Positions 42,578 to 52,451 of a stretch of DNA of 64,000 nucleotides are shown here, piece by piece. A program made the translations under genes and the position numbers. Numbering within the stretch: the stretch's first letter is position 1; each line of letters begins with the position of its first letter. The notes below the pieces were generated by a model. The model was not told where the DNA came from. It searched no databases and worked only from the letters and a program-made list of their open reading frames with translations. The DNA comes from an uncultured Desulfobulbaceae bacterium (GTDB lineage: Bacteria > Desulfobacterota > Desulfobulbia > Desulfobulbales > BM004): NCBI GenBank assembly GCA_947259115.1, contig CAMYKS010000002.1, positions 1 through 64,000 of the forward strand. The letters run 5' to 3'.

Positions 42578-43429
42578 ATGATATACAATGTTAGCCACAG
42601 AACCGAATACACATATTCCGCTCCGGTCTTTCTGGAGCCGCATATACTGCACCTGTGGCCGCGAAACGATGCTTCACAGAAAATCAACGGTTTCTCTTTT
42701 ACTGTAGACCCTCAACCTGCAGGTATACACCACTTTTTGGATGCAGAGAGCAATAATGCCACCTGTCTCTGGTTTGAAGACAAAACCGCAAGGCTTTCAA
42801 TCACTACCTCATTTGAAGCACGAATGTCCTGTCATAACCCCTTCAGCTACCTGGTGACAGATAATGCTTTTTTTCAGTTGCCGGTAGTATATGAAAACTT
42901 CGACGCAGCAGCACTGGGACCTTTCCGGTCTACTATTGACACAGATGAGGCAGTGACAGCATTTGGCATGAAAGTCTTTAGAGATTCAAATGGCAACACC
43001 CTGGATTTCCTGTCGCAGTTATGCATGGCTCTATATAATAATTTTAAGGTGGAAATCAGGGATGAGGGACCACCTCTGCCTCCTGCCATTACCTTTCAAG
43101 AAAAAAGGGGAGCCTGCCGGGACCTTGTGCTATTGTACATGTCGGTATGCCGAAGTTTCGGCCTTGCGAGTCGCTTCGTAAGCGGCTATCAGGAGGGAGA
43201 CCCTGATATGGATCATCGTCACCTGCATGCCTGGGTTGAGGTGTATATTCCCGGGGGTGGCTGGCGGGGATTTGATCCGAGTCTTGGTCTGGTTGTGGCT
43301 GATCGCCATATAGTGCTTGCAGCAAGTTACGACCCGGCAGGAGCCCTTCCTGTAGTGGGAAATTTCCGTGGCACAGGAGTTGAAGCGACCATGGAACACC
43401 TTATTTCATTATCTGCTGCTGCGGAATAA
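42578..43429 (+). CDS. Transglutaminase-like cysteine protease family protein
   Basis: This is a 283-residue protein with an N-terminal beta domain (MIYNVSHRTEYTYSAPV) typical of bacterial transglutaminase-like proteins of the Anbu/ATP-grasp cluster. The catalytic triad is visible as Cys180 (RGACRDL), His217 (HLHAWVEV) and Asp233 (GFDPSLG). Such enzymes cleave or transfer at amide bonds, which suits a tag-and-remove pathway with the ATP-grasp protein and the Anbu peptidase. Its ATG is two bases after the peptidase stop. Confidence 0.92.
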   Translation: MIYNVSHRTEYTYSAPVFLEPHILHLWPRNDASQKINGFSFTVDPQPAGIHHFLDAESNNATCLWFEDKTARLSITTSFEARMSCHNPFSYLVTDNAFFQLPVVYENFDAAALGPFRSTIDTDEAVTAFGMKVFRDSNGNTLDFLSQLCMALYNNFKVEIRDEGPPLPPAITFQEKRGACRDLVLLYMSVCRSFGLASRFVSGYQEGDPDMDHRHLHAWVEVYIPGGGWRGFDPSLGLVVADRHIVLAASYDPAGALPVVGNFRGTGVEATMEHLISLSAAAE

Positions 43430-43660
43430 CAGAGATATAATACATTGCCACAAAGCATTATAAAACATTCACCGCAACCGGCATGCAACTACCAGTTCCA
43501 GTATCCGCAATCTTTTCGAAACAAAAAGGGTTGATTTTGTTGTTTCGGAGTACGCGACACATTTAGCGGCGAAATAATAATTTCTCCGGCAATTCTGTAA
43601 TCCAACTCCAAGCACGGTAAGATAATTGTCAAATAATTCCTCAGGTAAGGTAGACACCGT

Positions 43661-43688
43661 TTGACATAATATATATAGTTATATAAAT
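43661..43688 (+). promoter_or_regulatory. Sigma-70-like promoter upstream of the ketoacid oxidoreductase
   Basis: A perfect TTGACA (43661-43666) is followed after 15-16 bases by TATAAA/ATAAAT. The leader to the ATG is about 75 bases, with AGGAGG near 43752. The rest of the gap from the transglutaminase gene (43430-43660) shows no gene. Confidence 0.5.
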
Positions 43689-43766
43689 GGAATTTTTCAT
43701 ATATGGCACTATCGCCACAACGCTAAGCACCATTGCTGGAAGCACCCCTTACAGGAGGGCTACTCC

Positions 43767-45497
43767 ATGGACATTACCATTCGAATCGGCGGTGAGGCTG
43801 GTCAGGGGCTGCAGCTTATCGGCGGCGTCCTGGCAAAACTCTTTTCCCGCTCAGGACTTCATGTTTTCACGCACCAGGATTATATGTCCCGCATCCGGGG
43901 AGGACACAATTATTACCAGATAAGACTTTCGGAAAACCCGATAAACGCCTCGCGGGACGGGGTAGACATTCTTCTTGCTTTGGATGCAGACACCATTTCC
44001 CTGCATCGGGACAGCCTGACAGATAAAGGAGTTATTCTCTTTGATGCTGAAATGGTCAAAAAGGAATGTTCCGGGAAGCAGTGCATCAATGTGCCCTTCA
44101 ATAAAATAACCGAGGACAAAGGGATAAAGCCGATCATGGCCAACTCGGTTGCCATAGGTGCAATTCTTGCCGTCCTGGGGTTCGACCTTGAACTTTTTAA
44201 AGGTGTTATTGAAGGGTTCCTGGGAAAAAAAGGCAAGGAGGCAATTACAGCAAACATTACCGCTGCCCAGGCCGGGCTGAAATATGTGAACAAGCACTAC
44301 AAAGATGTTGATACCTACAGGGTCTCCTTACCCCAAAGAGAAGGGCTCATGCTCATCAATTCCAGCCAGGCAATAGGCCTCGGCGCCCTGATCAGCGGCT
44401 GCAAATTTTACGCAGCCTATCCAATGACCCCCTCAACCGGCATCATGATTTACCTGGCCGCAAAAGCAGAAGCACACAATATTGTCGTAGAACAGGCCGA
44501 GGATGAAATAGCGGCCATAAACATGGCGCTAGGCGCTTCCTATGCAGGGGTGCGCGCCATGACCGGCACCTCCGGCGGAGGTTTTGCCTTAATGACGGAA
44601 GGGCTCTCCCTGGCCGGCATGACTGAAACACCCATTGTCATTGCCGAGGTGCAGCGGCCCGGGCCGGCGACCGGCCTGCCGACCCGCACCGAGCAGGGTG
44701 ATCTCTTTTTTGTACTGTACGGCGGGCACGGTGAATTCCCGCGCGTTGTTTTTACCCCGGGCACTCCCGAGCAGGCCCTGCACCTGACCAACAAGGCTTT
44801 TCACCTGGCCGAGAAATACCAGATACCGGTTATCGTCCAGTCGGATCAGTACCTGGCGGATACTGAATGGACCTACGAGAAACTCGATGCAGACAGTCTG
44901 CGCTATGAAGACTTCCGGCTGCGTAAAAAAGATCTCAAAGCAGTGGAAGCTTACCAGCGCTACACATATACGGACAACGGCATTTCACCCATGGCCGTGC
45001 CCGGTGAATCAAAGTTTACCGTTGTTGTTGACAGTGATGAGCATGATGAGCAGGGCCATATCATTGAAGATGCTGAAACCCGCATCAATATGGTGGACAA
45101 GAGACTCATTAAAAAGATGGATCTCATCCGGGCTGAAATCGAGCCGCCCTCCTATTACGGCAGCGATGTGCCGGAAACCGTCCTGGTCTGCTACGGCTCC
45201 ACCTTCGGCGTTGTCAGGGAAGCCGTTCAAAAGCTGGCTGATAAGCACAGTATCGGTATGCTTCATTTCAGCGAGATCTATCCTTTTCCGGCTGTTGAAA
45301 CTTTCGACTACCCGGCGCTGCTGCAGCAGGCAAAACTCAGCATCTGCATTGAAAACAACGCCACCGGCCAGTTTGCCAAGCACCTGAAGTCGGAAACAGG
45401 CTTTTCCATGACCAGCAAAATTAATAAATATGACGGGCGTCCTTTCACCATTGACAGCCTGCTGGGAGAAGTAGATGAGCACATTCGAAGAGTATAA
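43767..45497 (+). CDS. 2-oxoacid:ferredoxin oxidoreductase, fused gamma-alpha subunit
   Basis: This is a 576-residue protein. Residues 1-180 form the gamma domain (IRIGGEAGQGLQLIGGVLA in part, SRIRGGHNYYQI). Residues 195-560 form the alpha (pyrimidine-binding) domain with GCKFYAAYPMTPST, AINMALGASYAG, TGTSGGGFALM and RPGPATGLPTRTEQGDL, the last three quoted as short motifs. This is the KorA layout. With the beta subunit it makes acyl-CoA and reduced ferredoxin from a 2-oxoacid and CoA, probably 2-oxoglutarate. It overlaps the beta gene by 23 bases. Confidence 0.93.
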   Translation: MDITIRIGGEAGQGLQLIGGVLAKLFSRSGLHVFTHQDYMSRIRGGHNYYQIRLSENPINASRDGVDILLALDADTISLHRDSLTDKGVILFDAEMVKKECSGKQCINVPFNKITEDKGIKPIMANSVAIGAILAVLGFDLELFKGVIEGFLGKKGKEAITANITAAQAGLKYVNKHYKDVDTYRVSLPQREGLMLINSSQAIGLGALISGCKFYAAYPMTPSTGIMIYLAAKAEAHNIVVEQAEDEIAAINMALGASYAGVRAMTGTSGGGFALMTEGLSLAGMTETPIVIAEVQRPGPATGLPTRTEQGDLFFVLYGGHGEFPRVVFTPGTPEQALHLTNKAFHLAEKYQIPVIVQSDQYLADTEWTYEKLDADSLRYEDFRLRKKDLKAVEAYQRYTYTDNGISPMAVPGESKFTVVVDSDEHDEQGHIIEDAETRINMVDKRLIKKMDLIRAEIEPPSYYGSDVPETVLVCYGSTFGVVREAVQKLADKHSIGMLHFSEIYPFPAVETFDYPALLQQAKLSICIENNATGQFAKHLKSETGFSMTSKINKYDGRPFTIDSLLGEVDEHIRRV

Positions 45498-46332
45498 GGG
45501 ACAGAAACCGGCATGGTGTCCGGGGTGCGGCAACTTTGCCATTCTCAATATCGTCAAAAAGGCCCTAGTTGATCTTAAAATGGAGCCCCATGAGTTCACC
45601 ATCGTCTCAGGTATCGGCCAGGCGGCCAAACTGCCGCATTACATGCCGTGCAACACATTCAACGGCCTGCATGGCCGTACCCTGCCGGTGGCCACAGGGC
45701 TGCGGCTGGCCAACAACAGGATGCCCGTGATTGCTGTGGCCGGTGACGGAGACTGTTACGGAGAAGGCGGCAACCACCTGCTGCATGCCATACGCCGCAA
45801 TATGAATATCAAGCTCTTTGTCCATAATAACCAGGTGTACGGCCTTACCAAGGGCCAGGCGTCACCCACTTCCACACAGGGCATACATACCAAGACCCAA
45901 CCTTTCGGCAATCTGGCCGAGCAACTCAATCCCCTGGCACTTGCCATTTCCCTGGACTGCAGCTTTGTGGCCCGGGTGTTTGCCGGTGCCTCCAGCCTGA
46001 CGGTCCTGCAGGAGACAATGAAGCAGGCTCTAAAGCACGAGGGATTCGCCCTGATAGATATCCTGCAGAACTGCGTCTCCTTCAACAAGCTCAACACGTT
46101 CCACTGGTACAAGGAGCATGTTTACGCCCTCGAGGATGACCATGACCCCACGGACCGTGTTGAGGCCTTTCGCAGGTCCCTGGAATGGGGAGAGAGGATC
46201 CCCACAGGTATCTTTTACATCAACAAGCGTCCGACCTTTGAAGAGGGTGTGCCGGTTATTCGTAAAAAGCCCCTTGTGCAGCAACCATTTTCCATGGACG
46301 GCACCAAACAGGAACTGCAGAATTTCTATTAA
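45475..46332 (+). CDS. 2-oxoacid:ferredoxin oxidoreductase, beta subunit
   Basis: This is a 285-residue thiamine-diphosphate subunit. CPGCGNFAIL is near residue 15. The ThDP motif starts GDGDCYGEGGNH near 90 and closes with the NN pair of VHNNQVYGLTKGQ. No ferredoxin domain is present, as usual for two-subunit KorAB enzymes. The 23-base overlap with the alpha gene gives near-equal expression. Substrate preference cannot be read with certainty, though two-subunit forms mostly use 2-oxoglutarate. Confidence 0.94.
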   Translation: MSTFEEYKGQKPAWCPGCGNFAILNIVKKALVDLKMEPHEFTIVSGIGQAAKLPHYMPCNTFNGLHGRTLPVATGLRLANNRMPVIAVAGDGDCYGEGGNHLLHAIRRNMNIKLFVHNNQVYGLTKGQASPTSTQGIHTKTQPFGNLAEQLNPLALAISLDCSFVARVFAGASSLTVLQETMKQALKHEGFALIDILQNCVSFNKLNTFHWYKEHVYALEDDHDPTDRVEAFRRSLEWGERIPTGIFYINKRPTFEEGVPVIRKKPLVQQPFSMDGTKQELQNFY

Positions 46333-46418
46333 AACATGCCGGAAGAATAAAATTATCACTGAATGAATAACTTCTCTTCATGACAGCTATATTTAAACAA
46401 ATTTAATGGAGCAAAGAA

Positions 46419-46907
46419 ATGAGTCGAAAATGCATATTGACCTACGTTGTTTTTATCTCCTTAACGCTGCTGTCAACGCCCTTGCTTTTACATGCTGAGT
46501 ATGCGGCAGAATTATCTAAAGGACAGACTGTTTATGTGCCTGTGTATTCACATATTTACATTGGAAGCCGCGAAAAACCTTTTTTGTTGGCTGCAACATT
46601 AAGCATCAGAAATATTGACCCTGAGCACCCGATCAGCGTCACGGTCGTCGATTATTACGAAACGCAAGGGAAATTTTTGAAACACCACCTGGAAAAGCCT
46701 CTAATATTAAAGCCTTTAGAATCAGAACGGTATGTTATACCGGAAAAAGACAAAACCGGTGGATCAGGTGCTAATTTCATAGTTGAATGGAAATCCGAGA
46801 ATCTTACGAATCCACCCATTGTGGAGTCAATAATGATTGGTGCGCAATCTTCCCAGGGAATTTCTTTTACCTCCCGGGGACGAGCACTTATAAAGTCCAA
46901 CAAATAG
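46419..46907 (+). CDS. Exported DUF3124-like protein
   Basis: This is a 162-residue protein with a signal peptide (about 1-26). The mature domain carries VYVPVYSHIYIGSREKPFLLA in pieces, TLSIRNIDP, VVDYYETQGK and MIGAQSSQGISFTSRGRAL, which match the DUF3124 pattern. It is probably a beta-sandwich in the periplasm. The function of the family is unknown. GGAG precedes the ATG. It stands between the ketoacid oxidoreductase and a tetrahaem cytochrome gene without tight coupling to either. Confidence 0.8.
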   Translation: MSRKCILTYVVFISLTLLSTPLLLHAEYAAELSKGQTVYVPVYSHIYIGSREKPFLLAATLSIRNIDPEHPISVTVVDYYETQGKFLKHHLEKPLILKPLESERYVIPEKDKTGGSGANFIVEWKSENLTNPPIVESIMIGAQSSQGISFTSRGRALIKSNK

Positions 46908-47012
46908 CTCGCAACATGGAAAAGTTGGGTAAAATTTCATTATACCAAACAAAAAATAACAGAAAGCGAATTGAGTCAGACTAAATTTAATCCCCTGTAA
47001 AGGAGTTTTCCC

Positions 47013-47576
47013 ATGAAAAATATCCTGGCACCCGCCATCTTGCTGGTCACCCTCCTAATCCCGACCCTGAGCCCGGCCACCCCCGGCATCCTCAAGCTGT
47101 TTATTGCTAAGTATCCGACCTCTGAAGGCAGCCAGCTGGCAAACTGCCGCACCTGTCATTTGCCGGCCGAGAAAAACTGCCTGAACAGCTATGCCCTTGC
47201 ATTGAAAGAAAACGGTCTGGATTTTAGCCTTATCGAAAAGCTTGACAGTGACGGCGATACGGTCAGCAATATCGCTGAGATAACCGCCAGACAGCTGCCC
47301 GGATCCCAGGCCCAGGAGGATGAGGTCTTCATTTTTACCAACCGGATCGGCCCCATCACCTTTAACCATGAAAAGCACTCCCTGGCAGCCCCTTATTTAT
47401 CCAAAGGCAAGTGTGACAACTGCCATAGTGAAGACACTTTTCCCAGGAAATTCGATGACAATGTCTCCTGGCAGCCAATTGCCCATCCTCTCTGCAAGGG
47501 CTGCCATAAGGAGTCGGGGAGTGAGAACGCACCGACAAGATGTTTTGAGTGTCATGACAAATCGAAGAGGGAGTAA
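47013..47576 (+). CDS. Exported tetrahaem cytochrome c
   Basis: This is a 187-residue protein with a signal peptide (about 1-21). Four haem motifs are present: CRTCH near 46, CDNCH near 132, CKGCH near 158 and CFECH near 176. The last three, with free His such as NHEKH, look like a cytochrome c7/c3-type module. Between the first haem and the module, LDSDGDTVSNIAEI (near 76) resembles a calcium-binding EF-hand or dockerin-like loop. AAAGGAG precedes the ATG. Its partner is unknown. It may serve the formate or outer-membrane electron chain. Confidence 0.87.
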   Translation: MKNILAPAILLVTLLIPTLSPATPGILKLFIAKYPTSEGSQLANCRTCHLPAEKNCLNSYALALKENGLDFSLIEKLDSDGDTVSNIAEITARQLPGSQAQEDEVFIFTNRIGPITFNHEKHSLAAPYLSKGKCDNCHSEDTFPRKFDDNVSWQPIAHPLCKGCHKESGSENAPTRCFECHDKSKRE

Positions 47577-47907
47577 CCGGGTTTTAGCAAGGTCTCCTGG
47601 AGTTATTTTCACCGGTCCAGAGGATAAATCAGTTGAATGAAATTAACCATCTTATGTGGCAGCAAACTGCGAGGGAGGAGGGGCAAGTCGTGAATTTTCC
47701 TCCAAACTTGGGAAAAAGAAAATGAGCGAATTAATAAATTGTTCGGCAGACAAATGATCAAAGAATACTCATGGCACTGAATCTTTTGCTTCTTTTTGTC
47801 GGTCTCGCCTTTCTTCCGGGTGGCGGCGACCAGCTGGGCGGGGAACCTGCGGAATGGTTTTTTTCGGCTTTTTTCACCATATCTGTAATTCGTCCATGGG
47901 AAGTGAC
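47577..47907. other. Intergenic region upstream of the ZIP-like gene
   Basis: No gene is firmly supported. Short open frames overlap the start of the ZIP-like gene but have no family pattern. No clear terminator or promoter could be assigned. Confidence 0.35.
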
Positions 47908-48621
47908 ATGCCACAACTTTATGATGCCCTATTGCTCGCCTTACTCGCGGGAATTGCAATGCCGATTGGCGGTGCTATTGCCGCTGCCGAACGTATTCAC
48001 CCGTATTGGCTTGAAAATGAACTTCGTCATGCAGTAATTGCTTTTGGGGGTGGTGCTCTTTTGGCCGCCATTGCCCTGGTCCTCATTCTTGAAGGTATTA
48101 AGAACTTATCTGTTTTTGCTGTCTCCGCCTCCTTTATCAGCGGCGCAGTGTTTTTCTTAGTTACCGATTATCTTATTGCGGTGCGGGGAGGCACAATATC
48201 ACAGGTTATCGCCATGTTGCTTGATTTTATCCCAGAAGCAATGGCTCTCGGGGCAATTATTGCCCGGGACTCATCGGGTGCATTACTCGTTGCCTTTTTG
48301 ATCGGATTGCAGAACTTTCCGGAAGGTTTTAATGCCTATCGTGAGGTTAAAGCCAACGGTTATTGCTCGGGCGGCAAGACCCTCATTATCTTCACGGGAC
48401 TTGCCCTGCTCGGCCCTCTTTCAGCTTTCATAGGATTGAAATATCTGGCCGAGAATGAGATACTACTCGACAAGATTATGGTTTTTTGTGCAGGCGGAAT
48501 TTTGTACCTTATTTTTCAAGATATTGCGCCTCAGGCTAAACTTAAAAAACGTTGGGCTCCTGCATTAGGAGCAATTGCCGGATTCCTTCTCGGAGTCATC
48601 GGCCATATGATTACCCATTAA
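47908..48621 (+). CDS. ZIP-like metal transporter with altered metal-site residues
   Basis: This is a 237-residue membrane protein with about seven to eight hydrophobic segments. Segments four and five carry DFIPEAMALGAII and GLQNFPEGFNAYRE. The second matches the ZIP signature HNxPEG except that His is replaced by Gln, and the first lacks the usual His as well. Transport of a metal is likely, but its identity or coordination may differ from Zn-type ZIPs. The ATG at 47908 has GGGAAG upstream. Met 47896 is an alternative. Confidence 0.75.
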   Translation: MPQLYDALLLALLAGIAMPIGGAIAAAERIHPYWLENELRHAVIAFGGGALLAAIALVLILEGIKNLSVFAVSASFISGAVFFLVTDYLIAVRGGTISQVIAMLLDFIPEAMALGAIIARDSSGALLVAFLIGLQNFPEGFNAYREVKANGYCSGGKTLIIFTGLALLGPLSAFIGLKYLAENEILLDKIMVFCAGGILYLIFQDIAPQAKLKKRWAPALGAIAGFLLGVIGHMITH

Positions 48622-48755
48622 AACAATGACTGCTTTGATGCCCTTCTTTCAACAGGATGGGGCCGGGTCGCATCAACTATGCTTTATTGCAACCGCATTG
48701 CCATAGAGTTCGGTGTACTTAAAATATCATTTTGAAAGATGGTAGGTCCATATTG

Positions 48756-49061
48756 CTAGGGTTGATTCCGTCGATGCATTTTTCCCAGTTGCTCTAACAA
48801 ATCCACAGCCAAGGCAGCGCCAGGAAGATTAACGTGAAGATCTCGTTGCAACCGCATGGCTATCTGGATACGGTGCACCTCGTAGCCCCGAAACCGCCAG
48901 TTTCGCTTTTTCTCCTCGCCGGGATGTTCAATGAGTCCTTCGTTTATCATCTCCATGATCATTTCAGGTGTAATGCCGCACATATCGCATAATTCCTTGA
49001 ACGAAACTTTCAGATGCTCATCCAGCACAATCCCGCAGATTACCTTTTCCATATCTTTCAT
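48756..49061 (-). CDS. cbpM: Chaperone modulator CbpM
   Basis: This is a 101-residue MerR-like helical protein with [20 protein letters not shown], in part, near 20-38, NEGLIEHPG near 40 and [26 protein letters not shown] in consecutive parts near 65-90, typical of CbpM. CbpM binds the J domain of CbpA and blocks its action on DnaK. The start overlaps the cbpA stop by four bases (ATGA), the conserved arrangement for this pair. Confidence 0.9.
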   Translation of the reverse strand: MKDMEKVICGIVLDEHLKVSFKELCDMCGITPEMIMEMINEGLIEHPGEEKKRNWRFRGYEVHRIQIAMRLQRDLHVNLPGAALAVDLLEQLGKMHRRNQP

Positions 49062-49999
49062 AATAAACCTATCCTCGGGTTAAAGTCCATTTCCGCTGCC
49101 ATCTGCCTGTACAATTGCTTTTCCTTTTCTGTGTCGGCTTTTGGTGTCACAATCGTGAAACTGACGTATTGATCACCCGGTTCTTTGCCGGGAAGCCCAC
49201 GTCCCTTGAGCCTGAGCTTTTTCCCTGTCCGCGAACCGGGAGGAATTTTCAAGTCAACACGGTTACCGAGGGTCGGCACGGTAATTGTTGCGCCGAGTGC
49301 CGCCTCCCAGGGAGTAATAGGTAAATCTAAATAAACATCCTGCCTGTCAACATTGAAAAACCGGTGTGGGTTGAAAGCGATTTCCAGGTAGAGGTCGCCA
49401 TGTTGGCCATTGCCATATCCGGGCCCACCCTTGCCTGCGAGTCTGATGCGCTGGCCCTCATAGATTCCTTTTGGGATTTTTACGTTTAATGTGTGCGGTC
49501 TTTTTGAAATATGACCCGTGTCATCAACATCCGTCATTGTCAGGGTAATTGTCTGCGTACTGCCGTTGTAGGAGTCTTCAAGGTTGATAAGAATTTTAGC
49601 CTGGTGGTCTTCTCCTCGGGCATGGTAATCATATTGCCGTCGGGAATCCGTGCCCTGGCCACCCATGCGACCGAAAAGCTCTTCAAAGAAGTCACTGAAA
49701 TGATGTGCCGAGTCCGACGCGTGAGCGGTAAATTCAAATCCGGCATCCCAGTTGGGCGGCGGTTTGAATTCCTGTCCTTCACGCCACCCTGTTCCAAGTT
49801 GATCATAAGCAGCTCGTTTTTCAGGATCTTTGAGCACTTCGTATGCCTCGCCAAGTTCCTTGAACCAGGTTTCCGCCTCCGGTTCTTTGTTTACATCGGG
49901 GTGGTATTTTCTGGCCAGTTTCCGGTAGGCTCGTTTGATTTCATCCTGGGATGCTTTTTGGGAAACATCGAGTATTTTATAATAATCCTTATATTCCAT
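49058..49999 (-). CDS. cbpA: DnaJ-class co-chaperone CbpA
   Basis: This is a 313-residue protein. The J domain (about 3-70) has the HPD triad ([10 protein letters not shown]). A Gly/Phe-poor linker follows. Two C-terminal substrate domains (about 130-290) carry [21 protein letters not shown] and [14 protein letters not shown] in parts. The zinc-binding domain of DnaJ is absent, as in CbpA. It recruits DnaK during stress or stationary phase and is controlled by CbpM, encoded downstream. Confidence 0.93.
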   Translation of the reverse strand: MEYKDYYKILDVSQKASQDEIKRAYRKLARKYHPDVNKEPEAETWFKELGEAYEVLKDPEKRAAYDQLGTGWREGQEFKPPPNWDAGFEFTAHASDSAHHFSDFFEELFGRMGGQGTDSRRQYDYHARGEDHQAKILINLEDSYNGSTQTITLTMTDVDDTGHISKRPHTLNVKIPKGIYEGQRIRLAGKGGPGYGNGQHGDLYLEIAFNPHRFFNVDRQDVYLDLPITPWEAALGATITVPTLGNRVDLKIPPGSRTGKKLRLKGRGLPGKEPGDQYVSFTIVTPKADTEKEKQLYRQMAAEMDFNPRIGLL

Positions 50000-50112
50000 G
50001 GGAAATATCTTATGTCCGCAGAGGGTTGTCGTTTAATTGAGATAATTACACCTCAATAGGATAAAATTGGTTATTAAACAAGATAAAAAAGAAGTGTAGT
50101 TTTATGGTTTTT

Positions 50113-52251
50113 TTAAGGCGCCTGACCGGCGCTCACCATGGCTTTTGCATAAAACTTCAGGGCATATTCTTTAACCATGCGGCGGGCTGTGAAGTGAGAA
50201 CCGGTCTGTTTGATGGCGCTTTTCATCACTTTTACCCAACCGAGAGGGATGCCATTTTCAGAGGTGTCATAATATAAGGGAATAATCTTCTCTTCAATAA
50301 TCTGATAAATAGCCTTTGCGTCGGCCAGGGATCTGTCCCCTTCAATGGGCTCATCGCCAAAGGCCCAGCCGTTATCACCGCTGAAACCTTCGAGCCACCA
50401 GCCATCGAGAATACTGAGGTTCGGTACGCCGTTGAGCGAGGCTTTCATGCCGCTGGTTCCGCTGGCCTCCAGGGGTGGGATCGGGTTGTTGAGCCAGACA
50501 TCCACTCCATGAACAAGGTACTGAGCGAACTGCTCGCCGTAATCCTCCACAAAAACAACCCGGCCGGCAAATTCCGGGTCTTTGGCGATAGTAACTATTT
50601 TCTGCAGAATCATCTTGCCAGGCTGATCGTCCGGGTGGGCCTTGCCCGCAAAAATTATCTGCAGGGGCTTCCAGCGGTCTTTGAGCAGGCTTTTCAGCCT
50701 CTCAATGTCCTGAAAAATGAGATCCGCCCGTTTATAAGTGGCAAATCGACGCGCAAAGCCGAGGGTCAACACGGATGGATCCAGCATGGCACCGCCTGCA
50801 ATGACCATTGCGGGGTTCACCTTGTCTATGGACCAACGCTTTCGAGCCAGTTCCCTGATCACATCAAACAGTTTGATTTTCAGCCAGACATGGGTTTCCC
50901 ATAATTCCTCTGCAGGAATAGCATCGATCTTTTCCCAAAGAGACGGATCGTCATGTCGTTCCAGCCAGCCTTGCGGCAAATACTTGTTAAACAGGAGTTC
51001 CATTTTTGGTTCAATCCAGGTTGGCACATGGATACCGTTGGTGATGGCCTGGATCGGATCTTCAGCGGCCAGCCTGTTGCTAAAGAGGTTCTGCCACATT
51101 TGATTGGCAACCTCTCCGTGTTTCCGGCTGACTCCGTTCCTGTAACCGGAAAGCCGGAGGGCAAAGGCAGTCATGTTAAAGCCAGGCTGGTCGTTGGAAT
51201 GGGCGCCGAGTTGCATAAATGTTTCACGGTCAAGCCCCAAAGAGTCCCAGAATTGGCTGAAATATTTTTCAATCAGCTGAAATGGAAAGATGTCATGGCC
51301 GGCCGGCACCGGGGTGTGGGTGGTGAAAACCGTTGTTTCCTTCACCTTCTGAAGAGCCTCTTCAAAGGATAAACCCAGAAGAATTCGATCCCTTATCCTT
51401 TCCAGTAATGAAAAAGCGGCGTGCCCCTCATTAAGATGGACCACGGCATGTTCAATTCCCAACGCCTGCAATACTTCAGCCCCACCAATGCCAAGGATGA
51501 TTTCCTGACGCAGCCGCAGTTCAATATCTCCGGTATACAGCCTGGCGCTGATTCCCCGGTTCCAGAGGGCATTCTCTTCTATATCCGTATCAAGCAGGTA
51601 AAGAGGAACGCGGCCGACGCTGACATGCCAGACCGTGACATAGATCGGCGGCTCGATAATCGGTACCTGGACAACAAGGGGCTTACCGACGTCATCAAGC
51701 ACCCGTGAGATGGCGGCAGCCTCCCGGTCCAGCGTAAACTGAATACTTTCCTGCCAGCCTTCCGCACTCAGCCTCTGACTGACATAGCCCTCCGGATACA
51801 TAAATCCCACGGCAACCAGAGGAATATTGAGATCGCTGCATTCCTTGAGATAATCGCCAGCCAGAAATCCCAGCCCGCCGGCATAAAAAGGCAATGAATG
51901 ATGCAGCCCATATTCTGCTGAAAAATAGGCAATGACAGGGGCGTCACGGGGGCAGTCAGCGCGCAGCAGGGAGCATGCCTTGTCAGCCATGTATTGCCGG
52001 AATTTTGCGAGAACCATGTCATAGTATGCGAGAAATTTTGTATCCCGGCTTGCAGCCAGAAGCAGCTCCGCCGGCATTTCTCTCAGCATCTTGTCCGGGT
52101 TGTGGATGGACTCTTTCCAGCGCCGCCGGTTCAGCAGTTTAAAAAGCATCCTGCCGGTCGGATTCCAACTCCACCAGAGATTTTCGGCAAGTTCTCCAAG
52201 ACCGGCAATCCGTTCAGGTAACGCAGGAAAAGTATTATTCGTTATTTTCAT
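50113..52251 (-). CDS. glgP: Alpha-glucan family phosphorylase
   Basis: This is a 712-residue protein of the short alpha-glucan phosphorylase type. It opens IAGLGELAENLWWSWNP. It contains AEYGLHHSLPFYAGGLG-like sugar-site residues near 110-125, TTHTPVPAGHD near 310, and the pyridoxal-phosphate Lys603 in SGTSGMKASLNG. It releases glucose-1-phosphate from glycogen or maltodextrin. The neighbour is the giant beta-glucan synthase gene, 200 bases upstream on the same strand, so reserve polysaccharide breakdown and osmoprotectant glucan synthesis may be linked. Confidence 0.93.
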   Translation of the reverse strand: MKITNNTFPALPERIAGLGELAENLWWSWNPTGRMLFKLLNRRRWKESIHNPDKMLREMPAELLLAASRDTKFLAYYDMVLAKFRQYMADKACSLLRADCPRDAPVIAYFSAEYGLHHSLPFYAGGLGFLAGDYLKECSDLNIPLVAVGFMYPEGYVSQRLSAEGWQESIQFTLDREAAAISRVLDDVGKPLVVQVPIIEPPIYVTVWHVSVGRVPLYLLDTDIEENALWNRGISARLYTGDIELRLRQEIILGIGGAEVLQALGIEHAVVHLNEGHAAFSLLERIRDRILLGLSFEEALQKVKETTVFTTHTPVPAGHDIFPFQLIEKYFSQFWDSLGLDRETFMQLGAHSNDQPGFNMTAFALRLSGYRNGVSRKHGEVANQMWQNLFSNRLAAEDPIQAITNGIHVPTWIEPKMELLFNKYLPQGWLERHDDPSLWEKIDAIPAEELWETHVWLKIKLFDVIRELARKRWSIDKVNPAMVIAGGAMLDPSVLTLGFARRFATYKRADLIFQDIERLKSLLKDRWKPLQIIFAGKAHPDDQPGKMILQKIVTIAKDPEFAGRVVFVEDYGEQFAQYLVHGVDVWLNNPIPPLEASGTSGMKASLNGVPNLSILDGWWLEGFSGDNGWAFGDEPIEGDRSLADAKAIYQIIEEKIIPLYYDTSENGIPLGWVKVMKSAIKQTGSHFTARRMVKEYALKFYAKAMVSAGQAP

Positions 52252-52451
52252 TAGATAGGCTTCTCTTTTGAGGGTATAATTAAGGTGTTTTGTAATTAAG
52301 TTCGGTTACCTTTCTTAAATATTTAAATGATATTTATCCATTTCGTGTTAATTTTTATAACTTCTAAAATTCTCATTTTTTCAAGCTGGGCTTTTCCTTT
52401 AAACTGTCTGCTCCGCTAGCAGCAATCAAAATTCAGCGCTCCCAGAATAAC

